From Armatimonadota bacterium (GTDB taxonomy: Bacteria > Armatimonadota > Hebobacteria > CAIYQO01), in NCBI GenBank assembly GCA_029553475.1, contig JAKPKV010000143.1, positions 1 through 64,000 of the forward strand: a stretch of 64,000 nt of DNA, in the 5' to 3' direction. The notes under the pieces were generated by a model that did no database searches, was not told the origin of the DNA, and worked only from the letters and a program-made list of their open reading frames with translations. Of this stretch, positions 27,364 to 36,575 are shown in pieces. Numbering within the stretch: position 1 is the first letter of the stretch; the number at the start of each line of letters is the position of its first letter. A program made the translations under genes and the position numbers.

Positions 27364-28707
27364 ATGCACAGGAACGGGGTGATGCTGCTGGCGGCGGCAT
27401 GCGGTGTGCTGGGATTGCTGGGCTGCGGCGGCGCGTCGCGGATGACGGGCGAGAGCCCATTAGAACCCGGCGGCGGGACGGGCACGCTCACCGTCACCAT
27501 CAACTGGCCGGAGCCGGCGCGCGGACGGCTCATGCACGAGGAGACGGCGAGCGTCGTGATCATCATCAGCTATCTTGTTGGAGAGGCGATGTCGTATCAG
27601 CAGACGACGGTGAACCGCCCGGCGGAGACGCGGGTGAGCACCGTCAGCTTCCGCGACATCCCGCCGGGCGCGGTGACGTACTATGCGGATGGGTACACCG
27701 GCGCGGATGGCGCGGGGCTGCGGGTGGGCACCGCGAACAACACGCTGCCGATTGACGCCGGGCAGCAACTCGCGGTGACGCTGGATCTGAATCTGCTGCC
27801 GGCGGATTACCTGAATATCCTCTCCCAAACCAACCTGTTCGTGCTGAAGCCGGGCGAGACATTGACGCTGCTGCCGCGCGCCTGCACCGTCGGGCCGCTC
27901 GCGTATGAGACGCCGGTGCGGCCGTCCGTCGCGCGCTGGAGCAGCGCCAACCCGGCGGTGGCGACGGTGGGCGAGACGGACGGCGTGGTGCGCAGCGTCG
28001 CCGCCGGCGAGACCACCATCACCCTCACCGACGGCGATCGAGGTCTCACCGCGACAACGCCGATCTACGTGTATGACAGCTATCCCAACCCCGGCGGCGA
28101 CGCGCGCATGCGCGTCACCCTGGTGGGCGAGACCTACGGGGAATCGCTGCAATATCTCTTCACCTTCCGCGCGGTGGTCAGTTACTGCGGCCAACTGGCC
28201 GAGCAGGCCCGCGTGCGGTGGGACTGGGAAGATGACGGCGTCTATGACACCCCCTATCTCGCGACGGAGACGATAGAGTATCAATACTACACGCGGACAC
28301 GGCCAGGGGTGGTGATGACGCGGGTGCAGGCCGTGATGCCGGATCGCTACAGCGTCTCCGCCGCCATGCCCATCAGCCTCTACCGACCGCTTTTTTGGAT
28401 CGAGACCGCCTTCTCAGTCACCCCGGGGACGGGCGATACCGGCACGCGCTTCACCTTCAACGCCGGGGGTATGGAGAATGGGCAGGTGCTGCCGACGCGC
28501 TACGTGCGCTGGGATTGGGAGAACGACGGCCTGTACGACACGCCGTTCATTGATTGCAGCCCGACCGGATCGTGGCAGGTGCCGCCGCCGGAGCCGCCGG
28601 CCACCCACCGCTTCGCCGCGCCGGGGCGGTATACCGTGCGCGCGCAGCTCAAATCCTACACCGGCGCGGTGAATACCGACTTCGTGACGGTGGTGGTGAC
28701 GCCGTAG
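27364..28707 (+). CDS. Lipoprotein with Big2-like and PKD-like domains
   Basis: A 447-residue lipoprotein: MHRNGVMLLAAACGVLGLLGC has a lipobox LLGC with lipidation at about Cys21. A short region (to about 165) is followed by a bacterial Ig-like (Big2) module, VARWSSANPAVATVGETDG...GETTITLTDG, and two PKD-like modules marked by VRWDWEDDGVYDTPY and VRWDWENDGLYDTPF, each ending in a valine-rich strand. Such proteins sit on the outer membrane or cell surface and bind polymers. ATG 27364 has GAAAGGA upstream. The two PKD units are internal duplicates. Confidence 0.8.
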   Translation: MHRNGVMLLAAACGVLGLLGCGGASRMTGESPLEPGGGTGTLTVTINWPEPARGRLMHEETASVVIIISYLVGEAMSYQQTTVNRPAETRVSTVSFRDIPPGAVTYYADGYTGADGAGLRVGTANNTLPIDAGQQLAVTLDLNLLPADYLNILSQTNLFVLKPGETLTLLPRACTVGPLAYETPVRPSVARWSSANPAVATVGETDGVVRSVAAGETTITLTDGDRGLTATTPIYVYDSYPNPGGDARMRVTLVGETYGESLQYLFTFRAVVSYCGQLAEQARVRWDWEDDGVYDTPYLATETIEYQYYTRTRPGVVMTRVQAVMPDRYSVSAAMPISLYRPLFWIETAFSVTPGTGDTGTRFTFNAGGMENGQVLPTRYVRWDWENDGLYDTPFIDCSPTGSWQVPPPEPPATHRFAAPGRYTVRAQLKSYTGAVNTDFVTVVVTP

Positions 28708-28729
28708 CGATGCGCCGGCGGGCGCGGCG

Positions 28730-28899
28730 TTGCCCTCGGCACACCGGGGCCGCGTCCCGATGAAATCGGGACGCACACACTGGGGCCGCGGAGTTGCACT
28801 CCGCAGTTACTGGTTGCCCTCCGCACGCCCCCTCGCGTCACGACGCGGGGTAGGGGGGCGCCACGGGCCGCCCGGCCCTGGAGCGGGCGGCCCGTGGCG
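28730..28899. repeat. Hairpin cluster between convergent genes; likely bidirectional terminator
   Basis: The gap holds GCGTCCCGAT-GAA-ATCGGGACGC (near 28754), a CGGAGTTGCACTCCG palindrome related to repeat family 1, and a perfect 16-bp stem, CGCCACGGGCCGCCCG (28859-28874) with CGGGCGGCCCGTGGCG (28884-28899). The last is 20 bases past the catalase stop and is a good terminator candidate without a U-tract. Confidence 0.65.
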
Positions 28900-28918
28900 G
28901 TGCGCGGATGACCGGATA

Positions 28919-30376
28919 TCAGACGCGCACATCGTCGAGCGCGATGCCCAGCGCCTCCGCGACCCCTTGGCCGTAGGCGGGATCGGCGCGCAGGCAGTTC
29001 GCGATGTGGCGGGCCTTCACCTCGTCCGGCGCGTCGCCCATCGCGCGCGCGGTGTTGCCGAAGAGCGCGGCCTGCTGCGCCGGGCTCATCAGGCGGAAGA
29101 GCAAGCCGGGCTGGGTGTAGTAGTCGTCATCGTCCTCGCGGAAATCCCAGTGCGCGGCGTCACCGTGCAGCGCGAGCGGCGGCTCGGCGTATTCGGGCTG
29201 CTGCTGCCATTCGCCATAGCTGTTGGGCTCGTAGCCCAGCGTGGCGCCGTAATTGCCGTCCACGCGCATCTGCCCGTCGCGGTGGTAGCCGTGCACCGGG
29301 CAGCGCGCGGCGTTCACGGGGATGGCGTGATGGTTGACGCCCAGCCGGTAGCGCTGCGCGTCGCCATAGGAGAAGAGGCGGCCGTGCAGCATCTTGTCCG
29401 GGGAGAAGCCGATGCCCGGCACGATATTGGCCGGATTGAACGCCGCCTGCTCCACGTCGGCGAAGTAGTTCTCCGGGTTGCGGTTCAGCTCGAGCACGCC
29501 GACTTCGATGAGCGGGTAGTCTTTGTGCAGCCAGACTTTGGTCAGGTCGAACGGATGGAAGCGGTACCGCGCCGCCTCCGCGTCCGGCATGACCTGGATG
29601 TACAGCGTCCAGCGCGGGAAATCGCCGCGATCAATGCTCTCCAGCAGGTCGCGCTGGTGGCTCTCCCGGTCTTTGCCGATGATGGCTTCCGCCTCCGCGT
29701 CCGTCAGGTTGCGCACACCCTGCTGCGTGCGCAGGTGGAACTTCACCCACACCCGTTCGCCGGCGGCGTTGATCATGCTGAAGGTGTGGCTGCCGAAGCC
29801 GTGCATGTGCCGGTAGGAGTAGGGGATGCCACGGTCGCTCATGGTGATCGTCACCTGGTGCAGCGCTTCGGGCAGCGAGGTCCAGAAATCCCAGTTGTTG
29901 CGCGCGCTGCGCATATTGGTGCGCGGGTCGCGCTTGACCGCGTGGTTGAGGTCGGGGAATTTCAGCGGATCGCGCAGGAAGAAGACCGGCGTGTTGTTGC
30001 CCACCAGATCCCAGTTGCCTTCCTCGGTGTAGAATTTGATGGCAAAACCGCGGATGTCGCGCTCGGCGTCGGCGGCGCCGCGCTCCCCGGCCACGGTGGA
30101 GAAGCGCACGAACAGCTCGGTCTGTTTCCCCACCGCCGAAAAGATGGCGGCGCGGGTGTAGCGCGTGATGTCGTGGGTGACCGTGAAGGTGCCGAACGCG
30201 CCGGAGCCTTTGGCGTGCATGCGCCGTTCGGGGATCACCTCACGATCGAAATGCGCGAGCTTTTCCAGGAACCAGACGTCCTGGAGCAGCATCGGCCCGC
30301 GCGGTCCGGCGGTCATCGCGTCCTGGTTGCTCACCACCGGCGCGCCGGCGGCGGTGGTCAATTTCTTTTTCTTCAC
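28919..30376 (-). CDS. katA: Catalase (small-subunit, clade 3 type)
   Basis: A 485-residue monofunctional haem catalase converting hydrogen peroxide to water and oxygen. The distal His54 ([12 protein letters not shown]), Asn127 (GNNTPVFF) and proximal haem ligand Tyr337 ([14 protein letters not shown]) are all present, and length is typical of clade 3. The start is GTG 30376 with GAAAGGAG upstream, overlapping the perR stop by 4 bases. The catalase is therefore translated from the perR message and would be induced by peroxide through PerR. It is cytoplasmic, without a signal peptide. Confidence 0.96.
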   Translation of the reverse strand: MKKKKLTTAAGAPVVSNQDAMTAGPRGPMLLQDVWFLEKLAHFDREVIPERRMHAKGSGAFGTFTVTHDITRYTRAAIFSAVGKQTELFVRFSTVAGERGAADAERDIRGFAIKFYTEEGNWDLVGNNTPVFFLRDPLKFPDLNHAVKRDPRTNMRSARNNWDFWTSLPEALHQVTITMSDRGIPYSYRHMHGFGSHTFSMINAAGERVWVKFHLRTQQGVRNLTDAEAEAIIGKDRESHQRDLLESIDRGDFPRWTLYIQVMPDAEAARYRFHPFDLTKVWLHKDYPLIEVGVLELNRNPENYFADVEQAAFNPANIVPGIGFSPDKMLHGRLFSYGDAQRYRLGVNHHAIPVNAARCPVHGYHRDGQMRVDGNYGATLGYEPNSYGEWQQQPEYAEPPLALHGDAAHWDFREDDDDYYTQPGLLFRLMSPAQQAALFGNTARAMGDAPDEVKARHIANCLRADPAYGQGVAEALGIALDDVRV

Positions 30377-30861
30377 GGGGTCTCCTTTCTCTGATGGCCG
30401 GGCTGGTCAGGACTCCTGTCCGGTTGACACCGACGGCAAATGCCGCGGATTTCCACCTGCACGGTCTGCACGTGCCCGAATGCGTGCGCGTCGGCAGGGA
30501 TAGGTAACCGATCAAAGGTTTCGCAGGTGAAATCATACATCTCCCCGCACCGCGCGCAGACGAAATGGTGGTGCGGGGTCCGGTTGGCGTCAAAGCGCAT
30601 GCGTTCCTGGAGCGCGCCGATGCGCGTGATCAGCCCGCGGTCGGCCAGCAGGGCGAGCGTGCGATAGACGGTATCCAGCGAGATCGTCGGCACGCGCGCG
30701 CGGACGCCGTGAAAGACCGTCTCGGCGTCCGGGTGGTTGGTGGCGCCGGCGACTTCCCGGCACACCTCCAGCCGCTGATGCGTCAGCTTCACGCCGGCGT
30801 GCTTGAGGCCGTCGGTCAGGCGCTTCAGGTGGCGTGTTGCTTCATCTGACGAGGGCTGCAT
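30373..30861 (-). CDS. perR: PerR-like peroxide-sensing Fur-family repressor
   Basis: Fur-family regulator of 162 residues from ATG 30861 (171 from the alternative ATG 30888). The winged helix has the recognition segment [17 protein letters not shown]. Zinc cysteines are CARC and CRRC near the C-terminus, and the regulatory metal site residues include MRFD and the HHH cluster. The pattern and the fused catalase gene point to PerR rather than Fur or Zur. The choice of 30861 keeps the operator outside the coding region; neither start has a good ribosome site. It overlaps katA (ATGA-type) and is probably autoregulated through the box at 30888-30905. Confidence 0.88.
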   Translation of the reverse strand: MQPSSDEATRHLKRLTDGLKHAGVKLTHQRLEVCREVAGATNHPDAETVFHGVRARVPTISLDTVYRTLALLADRGLITRIGALQERMRFDANRTPHHHFVCARCGEMYDFTCETFDRLPIPADAHAFGHVQTVQVEIRGICRRCQPDRSPDQPGHQRKETP

Positions 30862-30887
30862 GGCGAAACGTTCCCGGATAGGAATCA

Positions 30888-30905
30888 TTATTACTTGAAT
30901 AATAA
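30888..30905. promoter_or_regulatory. PerR/Fur-type operator
   Basis: TTATTA-CTTGAA-TAATAA is a perfect 6-6-6 inverted repeat close to the PerR/Fur box consensus, and it lies immediately upstream of perR-katA in otherwise GC-rich DNA. It implies autorepression relieved by peroxide. Confidence 0.7.
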
Positions 30906-31029
30906 GCTAAGCGCGTGTCATTGTCAATACCCTGCCGGGAGCCAATCTCATCCGACAGCGAGACCATTGTCATGAACTGTGGCGCCAACAGCCGCGCGTC
31001 GTGCCGACGCGTCCCGCGCGCATTTCCCC

Positions 31030-32106
31030 TCACACTCCGTCAAAGCGCCACAGGTAATGCCGGATCGGCAGCAGGTCGCCGGCGAAGGCGGCGATGCGCT
31101 CCGGGCCGAGGAGGAGCTTGACCACCGCGCCGGGTGACAGCGTCGCGGTGTCATCTCCGCGGCGGAGGGTGACGGCGCCGTCCGTCTCGGTGACGGTGAT
31201 CTCCGTCAAATCGAGCGCGCGCAGCAGCGCGGGCAGGTCGGGAATCCACCACATGCCGCCATACGTGCGCGCGCGGGGCAGGCCCAGGTCGAGGAGCGCG
31301 GCGGCGACACCGTCATGCGCCGGGCAGGTGCGCACCGTCATGCTGCCCAGGCGCGCGCTGGTGGAGGTGGGTTGGTCACGCGCGTCCTGGCGGAGGAATA
31401 CCGCCCGCAGCAGGCCGGGGATGCAGGCCGCCTCGCCCGCCTGCTCGTAGACGTGCATCCCCTGGTAGAGGACGTAGGCGAGCAGCGCGCCGTCCCGCGA
31501 GGCGGTGGCGCAGCGCAAACCGGGCCGCCGCAGCAGCACGTCACACCACTCCCGCGAGCGCCGGGCGCCGAGGCCGATGGCGTGATACCGCGCCAGCATG
31601 GCCGCGGTATCCGGCCAGCGATCGAAGCGCACCTCCGCGCTCGGCGCGGGGAGCAGGTTCACCGTGAAGCGGTCGAGGGTGAAGGTCCAGTCCTCCCCGC
31701 CGCTCTCCCAGCCCAGCGCGCGATACCAGGCGTTGATGTCGGTGCCCAGCCAGCCGAGCTGACACCCTTCCTCGCGCAGCGCGCGCATGGCGTCCAGCAC
31801 GCACAGGCGGCCGTAGCCCCGGCGGCGATAGTCGGGATGCGTGGCCACCGCCCACAGCCCGCCGAGTTTCACCACCCCGCGCGACGTCTGATAGTCATAC
31901 ACCCAGTAGCCGGCGTGCGCCGCCAGCGTGTCGTTGACGCGCAGGATGCGCATGCGTCGCGCGTTCGCCTCGCTGGTGATGAGCGGGTTGAAGCTGCCCA
32001 TCTCCGGCGCCCGCGGGGAGAAGACCAGGTTCAGCAAATCCAGCGCCGCGCCCACCTCGTACGGCGTGCAGCCGCGCGGCCCATCATGCTGTTCGGGAGC
32101 CGTCAT
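31030..32106 (-). CDS. Eis-like GNAT N-acetyltransferase
   Basis: A 358-residue protein with an N-terminal GNAT domain (acetyl-CoA loop region VATHPDYRRRGYGRLCVLDAM, about residues 95-115), a second GNAT-like middle part and a C-terminal SCP2-like fold (GGMWWIPDLPALLRAL...). This three-part layout is that of Eis and related acetyltransferases that modify amines, including aminoglycosides and peptides. I start at ATG 32106, with GGAGG nine bases upstream, rather than at 32136. The gene stands alone and is divergent from the J-domain gene. Substrate is unknown. Confidence 0.82.
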   Translation of the reverse strand: MTAPEQHDGPRGCTPYEVGAALDLLNLVFSPRAPEMGSFNPLITSEANARRMRILRVNDTLAAHAGYWVYDYQTSRGVVKLGGLWAVATHPDYRRRGYGRLCVLDAMRALREEGCQLGWLGTDINAWYRALGWESGGEDWTFTLDRFTVNLLPAPSAEVRFDRWPDTAAMLARYHAIGLGARRSREWCDVLLRRPGLRCATASRDGALLAYVLYQGMHVYEQAGEAACIPGLLRAVFLRQDARDQPTSTSARLGSMTVRTCPAHDGVAAALLDLGLPRARTYGGMWWIPDLPALLRALDLTEITVTETDGAVTLRRGDDTATLSPGAVVKLLLGPERIAAFAGDLLPIRHYLWRFDGV

Positions 32107-32622
32107 CGCCCGGCACCTCCGCCGGTATGGTAGCACAAAACGCGCTCGCGATGTGTGGCATCACCGACGGATGGCGACCGAACAGCCGTAGACGATGCCG
32201 CCGCTGGTGCCGAAAAATCGCGGGCGAGACGCCGGTGCCGGCGTCCAGCGGCGGAATCTCTGCAAATAATTTATGCCGCGCGCGCACAGGGACCGTTTCT
32301 GTCCCTCACCTCCGCTACAATAAAGGCGATGCCGGCGGCGGGCATGGTCGTCGGGCAGGACGCCCAGCTCCAGGAGGGAGCGCGTGTAACGGAATTCCGT
32401 GCCGCCGGCATCACCCCGCCGCTGCGCTGACCGTCGCGGTCTGTTGATGAACAGAGAGTGCGCGCAGCTCCGCGAAGGGCTGCCGCAGAACTTCCCGGGC
32501 CATACCATCCGCACACGGAGAGTGACTGATGTGTGAAATACCGTCCGCGTCCGATCGCCGACGAACAATAGTGCCGCCCTGGCCCTTGTATCTGGCGACA
32601 CTGTTCCTCGTCGCGACGGGTG
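32107..32622. other. Intergenic region between divergent genes, no gene supported
   Basis: About 515 bases of mixed composition. Open frames exist on both strands, but none has a ribosome site with convincing content. The minus-strand frames contain fragments such as FFGTSGGIVYG in neighbouring frames, which hints at a decayed gene, but I cannot name it. It must contain the promoters of both flanking genes. Confidence 0.3.
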
Positions 32623-32778
32623 ATGAAGGAGGCGTTCATCGCCGACGACGGCTCGGAAGACGCCGCCGGCAACGCGCTCACCGACCTGTTGTACGAGATC
32701 CAGAACGAGCCGGAAGGGCCGCGCCATGAGCTGGGAATATTACCGCTTCATCAGTGTCGAACCGACGGCGGAGCCTGA
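32623..32778 (+). CDS. Possible small protein or gene remnant overlapping the J-domain gene start
   Basis: A 51-codon frame (MKEAFIADDGSEDAAGNALT...) with strongly GC-rich third positions and a protein-like sequence (LLYEIQNEPEGPRHELG), unlike the non-coding DNA before it. It overlaps the next gene by 53 bases in another frame. No ribosome site is obvious before ATG 32623 and no family is recognised. It may be the relic of an upstream gene once coupled to the J-domain protein, or a genuine small protein. Confidence 0.3.
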   Translation: MKEAFIADDGSEDAAGNALTDLLYEIQNEPEGPRHELGILPLHQCRTDGGA

Positions 32779-34096
32779 CGAGATCACGCGCGCCTGCGTG
32801 CGCAAGCGCCATGAGCTGGCGGTGGCGCGCGATGAGGACGGCGCGGCGCACCTGAGCCAAGTGCGCGAGACGCTCCTCGACCCGAAGGCGCGCGCCGAGT
32901 ATGACGCGCTGCAGGAGCACGGCAGCGCAATCGCCGCCCTCTTGGAGGAGGTGGAGGCGGCGAGCGCGGCGGAAAACTGGGTGGATGCCGTTCGCCTGCT
33001 GCAGCGCCTGCTGCAGCGCCTGCTGGCGCTGGCGCCGACCAATGCGGTCGCGCGCAACCGGCTGGGCGTGTGTTTCCTGCGCAGCGGTCAGTATGCTGAA
33101 GCGATCCGGCTCTACGAGGCACTCACCCGCGACCATCCCGAGATGCCGCTATACTGGTTGAATTACGGCCGTGCCTACCTGCGGCTGGCGACGATCGCCG
33201 GCGTGGCGGAGGGAGCGGAGATCGTCCTCACCTGCCCGGAGTGCCGCGCCGCGCAGCGCGTGGCGCGCGTCAACCGGATTATCCAACAGCGCTGTGCCGG
33301 CTGCGAGACGACCTTCCCGGCCTACGGCGAAGACCAACTGCCGTGCTACATCGCCGCCCGCGAGCGCTTCCAGTACGCCGCGCAGTTGGACCCCGCCAAT
33401 CCGGACGGGTATACCGAGACGGCGCGGACCTACCTGGACCTGCAGCAGTTCGATGAGGCGCTGGCGTGGGCGGAGCGCGCGGTGGGGGTGACGGGCGAGA
33501 CCGGCCCACGGGATTTCGACACCTTCTACTTCATGGCGATGGTGCACCTGCGCCGCGGCGACTGGGAAGGGGCGCAGGCCGTCGCGCGTCGCCTGGCGGG
33601 CATCCTCACCCAGCAGGACGACCGCGAATACGCCGCCTGGCGCTTCGGCACGTTCGGCGACGAGCTGTATCAGGCGCAGCACTTCCGCGAAGCGGTCGCG
33701 CTGGCCGGCTGCGCCCTCGTCCTCTGCCCGGAGGACGGGGCGGCCCAGGGCCTGCGCGACCGGGCGGAGGCGACGGCGCTGGCGGATGAGGAGTACCCCA
33801 CGCTGGAAGAGGATGAGCAGGTGGCGCGTCCGCTGCGCCGGCTGGCCGCGTTGAACCTGGTGAAAGCCTGCCAGGAGGAGGTCGCCAACGAGGAGGAGAT
33901 CATCACCTGTATCCTGCGCGACCTGGACGCCTACCCGCTGCAGCAGGTGCTCAAGAGCCTGCAGCGCATCGCGTCATGCTATCCCGGCACCTATCGCATG
34001 CGCCCGCGTGCCTTCGACGACATCGAGCGCATCGTCCGCGATGCGCTGGCGGAGGCGACGCCCGCCCCACAACCGCGCTCCAGCGGCGCCGCGTAA
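32726..34096 (+). CDS. Degenerate J-domain, zinc ribbon and TPR protein
   Basis: A 456-residue cytoplasmic protein. Residues 1-65 look like a DnaJ J-domain (YYRFISVEPTAEPDEITRAC...LLDPKARAEYDAL) but lack the HPD motif needed to stimulate Hsp70. TPR-like helices follow (LGVCFLRSGQYAEAIRLYEAL, ARTYLDLQQFDEALAWAERA). Between them is a zinc ribbon, LTCPECRAAQRV and QRCAGCETTF. Such proteins act as assembly or scaffold factors; the exact partner is unknown. The tract LLQRLLQRLLAL comes from an in-frame repeat CTGCTGCAGCGC at about 32997-33025. GGAAGGG lies before ATG 32726. Confidence 0.7.
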   Translation: MSWEYYRFISVEPTAEPDEITRACVRKRHELAVARDEDGAAHLSQVRETLLDPKARAEYDALQEHGSAIAALLEEVEAASAAENWVDAVRLLQRLLQRLLALAPTNAVARNRLGVCFLRSGQYAEAIRLYEALTRDHPEMPLYWLNYGRAYLRLATIAGVAEGAEIVLTCPECRAAQRVARVNRIIQQRCAGCETTFPAYGEDQLPCYIAARERFQYAAQLDPANPDGYTETARTYLDLQQFDEALAWAERAVGVTGETGPRDFDTFYFMAMVHLRRGDWEGAQAVARRLAGILTQQDDREYAAWRFGTFGDELYQAQHFREAVALAGCALVLCPEDGAAQGLRDRAEATALADEEYPTLEEDEQVARPLRRLAALNLVKACQEEVANEEEIITCILRDLDAYPLQQVLKSLQRIASCYPGTYRMRPRAFDDIERIVRDALAEATPAPQPRSSGAA

Positions 34097-34103
34097 AGCA
34101 GCT

Positions 34104-34320
34104 ACGTCCAGCCGTCCCCCGGACTCAAATCCGGGGCTGGCGCCACGGGTCGGGCCGACGGACCGGGTACAGGGCACAGCGGGAGCCATGTGGCACAGCG
34201 CATGCACTCCGCATGTACCGGGGCCGCGGCGTTGCACTCCGCCCGCGTGCCCTCACCCTGTCGTTGAACACAGAGCGTGCCAACGCGTGCGGAGTACAAC
34301 GCCGCGGCCCCGGTAGGGGG
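34104..34320 (-). repeat. Composite intergenic repeat, family 1, copy D (inverted)
   Basis: Read on the minus strand this gap shows the same order of blocks as copies A and B: GGCGGAGTGCAACGCCGC, GGCCCCGGTACATGCGGAGTG, a CCGGTCCGTCGGCCCGACCC segment, then CCCCGGATTTGAGTCCGGGG and GACGG. A second CGGAGTACAACGCCGCGGC block lies at 34290-34313. It fills the convergent junction between the TPR gene and jag. Confidence 0.68.
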
Positions 34321-34352
34321 TGTTCGCGGGGGGGCGGCGCGACGCGGCGCGA

Positions 34353-34847
34353 TTACGCGTCGGCTTCCTGCCCGGGCAGGCAGATGACCAGGTGGCGGTG
34401 CGGCTCCTCGCCGACGCTGAAGGAGGAGACGCCTTCGATCTCGGCCAGCGCCATGTGCGCGGTGCGGCGATCGCGGGCGGTCATCGGCTCCAGCGCGACG
34501 GCTTCGCCGGTCTCCAGCACGCGCCGGGCGTTCTCCCGCGCCACCTCGCGCAGGCGCTCGGTCTGGCGTGCGCGATAGCCCTCGGCGTCGAGCATGATGT
34601 GCTTGCCGCGCGCGCCGGTGCGGTGGAAGACGATCTCCTTCACGATCATCTCCAGCGCGTTCAGCGTCTGGCCGCCTTTGCCGATGAGCACGCCCAGCGG
34701 TTCCTCGCCGGTGAGGCTCACGGAGATTTGCTCGTCATCTTCGCGGACATCCACCGCCACCGGAGTGGCAAAATCCAGGTAATCTACCACATTCTCCACC
34801 ACCTCTTTGGCGATGGCGGCCTGATCGGAGAGCGGTTGTGCGCTCAT
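34353..34847 (-). CDS. jag: Jag/KhpB RNA-binding protein (KH and R3H domains)
   Basis: A 164-residue RNA-binding protein. The KH domain carries the GxxG loop in LGVLIGKGGQTLNALEMI (about 50-70) and the R3H domain carries the signature ARDRRTAHMALAEI and EPHRHLVICL. Jag/KhpB binds RNA together with KhpA and affects cell elongation and division in Gram-positives; here it follows yidC as in many phyla. Its ATG at 34847 overlaps the yidC stop by 4 bases, so translation is coupled. The usual N-terminal Jag_N domain is short or absent. Confidence 0.93.
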   Translation of the reverse strand: MSAQPLSDQAAIAKEVVENVVDYLDFATPVAVDVREDDEQISVSLTGEEPLGVLIGKGGQTLNALEMIVKEIVFHRTGARGKHIMLDAEGYRARQTERLREVARENARRVLETGEAVALEPMTARDRRTAHMALAEIEGVSSFSVGEEPHRHLVICLPGQEADA

Positions 34848-36286
34848 CGGCGTTTCCCTTTCTTACGCGGAGTGTTCGGCGCGGGCGTCACGGTGGTCTC
34901 GGTCGGCTTGACCGGCCCCGGCTTCGCGCCCGCCGGCACGATGCCCGCCGCGGCTTCCTCGGCGCGGAACTGCCGCAGCAGATAGTACTGGTGCACGGTG
35001 GTGAAGAGATTCAGGAAGAGCCAGTACAGCACGAAGGCCGAGGCGAAATCCTTCAGGAACACCACCAGGAAGATGGGCATGAACCAGGTCATGATCTTCT
35101 GCTGCTGCTGCACCATCGGGTCGGCCGTCGCCGTGGTGGGCGTCAGCTTCTGGCTGACGATCATGCTCACCAGATAGAGGAGCAAGAGCGGCGTATCGGG
35201 CAGCGCCAGGCTGTGAACCCAGAAGAACCGCGCGCCGGCGAAGCCGCTGGCGTAGACGTTCACCGCGTTGTAGACGATGATGAAAATCGGGAGCTGGATG
35301 ACCATCGGCAGGCAGCCGCCGGTCATGCTCACGTTGTGCTCTTTGTAGACGCGCATCTGCTCTTCGGCGAGTTTTGCGCGATCGCCCTTGTATTTTTCCT
35401 GCAGCTCCTTCAGGATGGGCTGGATACGCTGCATGTCGCGCATGCCGCGGAAGGCTTTGTTGGTCAGCGGGATGGTGAGCACCTTCACCAGCAGCGCCAG
35501 GAAGATGAGCGCCAGCGCCGCCCCGTAGGCGGGGGAGAGCGCGCGGAAGGCGTCCACCATGCCTTTCACGGTGAAGTAATACACCTGATCCACGCCGCCG
35601 CCGGTGCGGTAAATGGCATCCAGGTACGCCAGCGCGGTGGCCGACATCGGCGCGGGCGCGATCGTCGGCGTCTCGTCGCCGCCGTCCACCGCCGCCACGC
35701 CGCCCTCGCCGGCCAGCGCCGGCGGCGTCTGGCCGGGCACGGTGCGCACCAACACCCGATACTGCTGCGGCCGCGCGCCGGAGAACAGGCGGTCGAGCAT
35801 GCCGGGTTCGTCGTGCTTCATCACCAGCGGGCGGAAGCTGTTCTTCGCCACGCCGGCGGACTGCTGCCCGAGCACGCCGCGCATGCCGAGCACGCCGGAG
35901 CGGTAGAGCGCCTGCGCCGCGTACGGGGTGTTGGTGCGCTGCACCTCGGCGTAGTTGCGCTGCGCGCCGGCGTAGTCCTTGGCGTTCTCGTACCAGTAGC
36001 CTTGCAGGAAGAGCGCCCGTCCGCGGGTGTAGACTTGCGCGCTGTTCAACTGCTCGGTGCCGAAGCCGAGGCGGGCGTGCAGCTCTTTGATCTGCCGCTG
36101 CGTCATGTTGTCTTCGTCCACCGACAGCGTTTCGATGCGCGCCATCGCCCGGGCGAGATCGGGCAACTGGTCCGGCGGGAAGGCGAGGACGGGCGCGCCG
36201 GCGTGGCAGCCGCCGAGCAGCAGGGCGAGGAACGCGAGCCCCGCCAGCAGCGCGACCCGGGCGGGTAGGTGCGAATGTCTATTCAT
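34844..36286 (-). CDS. yidC: YidC/Oxa1 membrane protein insertase, lipoprotein form
   Basis: A 480-residue insertase. The N-terminus is a lipoprotein signal, LALLLGGC, as in Gram-positive SpoIIIJ, followed by an unusual periplasmic region of about 200 residues with TPR-like content (QGYWYENAKDYAGAQRNYAEV). The conserved core has five hydrophobic helices, including GAALALIFLALLVKVLTIPL, GGCLPMVIQLPIFIIVYNAV and IMTWFMPIFLVVFLKDFASA. The C-terminal tail is basic (TPRKKGKRR), suited to ribosome binding. Either ATG 36286 (AAGG upstream) or ATG 36301 (overlapping yidD) could be the start. It is part of rpmH-rnpA-yidD-yidC-jag. Confidence 0.93.
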   Translation of the reverse strand: MNRHSHLPARVALLAGLAFLALLLGGCHAGAPVLAFPPDQLPDLARAMARIETLSVDEDNMTQRQIKELHARLGFGTEQLNSAQVYTRGRALFLQGYWYENAKDYAGAQRNYAEVQRTNTPYAAQALYRSGVLGMRGVLGQQSAGVAKNSFRPLVMKHDEPGMLDRLFSGARPQQYRVLVRTVPGQTPPALAGEGGVAAVDGGDETPTIAPAPMSATALAYLDAIYRTGGGVDQVYYFTVKGMVDAFRALSPAYGAALALIFLALLVKVLTIPLTNKAFRGMRDMQRIQPILKELQEKYKGDRAKLAEEQMRVYKEHNVSMTGGCLPMVIQLPIFIIVYNAVNVYASGFAGARFFWVHSLALPDTPLLLLYLVSMIVSQKLTPTTATADPMVQQQQKIMTWFMPIFLVVFLKDFASAFVLYWLFLNLFTTVHQYYLLRQFRAEEAAAGIVPAGAKPGPVKPTETTVTPAPNTPRKKGKRR

Positions 36287-36293
36287 GACGGCC

Positions 36294-36575
36294 TTATCCA
36301 TTCGTGTCAGGAGATGCCTCCGTTCGGGCGGCCTCCGTGCCGGGCACCGGGTCGTAGCCCCCGGGATGCCAGGGATGGCAGCGCGCGAGGCGCAGGAGGC
36401 CCAGCCAGCTGCCTTTGAGCGCCCCATGCCGGATAATCGCCTGCGCGGTGTATTCCGAGCAGGTAGGGATGAACCGGCACACCGGCGGCGTGCGAGAGGA
36501 AATGGCGCGCTGATACAACCGCACGGCGGCCAGCGCCCAGCGGGCCAGGAGCGATTGCGGCGCCGAGGTCATCAT
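36294..36575 (-). CDS. yidD: YidD membrane protein insertion efficiency factor
   Basis: A 93-residue member of the haemolytic-domain family. The defining motif [15 protein letters not shown] (residues 32-46) and [14 protein letters not shown] are intact, and an N-terminal amphipathic helix would lie on the inner membrane. YidD assists YidC-dependent insertion. Its start overlaps the rnpA stop by 4 bases and its end abuts or overlaps yidC, the classical arrangement. Confidence 0.94.
   Translation of the reverse strand: MMTSAPQSLLARWALAAVRLYQRAISSRTPPVCRFIPTCSEYTAQAIIRHGALKGSWLGLLRLARCHPWHPGGYDPVPGTEAARTEASPDTNG

Noticed and set aside
32161-32510. Minus-strand fragments such as FFGTSGGIVYG that recall hydrogenase-like glycine-rich loops
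   Set aside because: Pieces are short, lie in different frames and no order of motifs holds; I record only a possible decayed gene.
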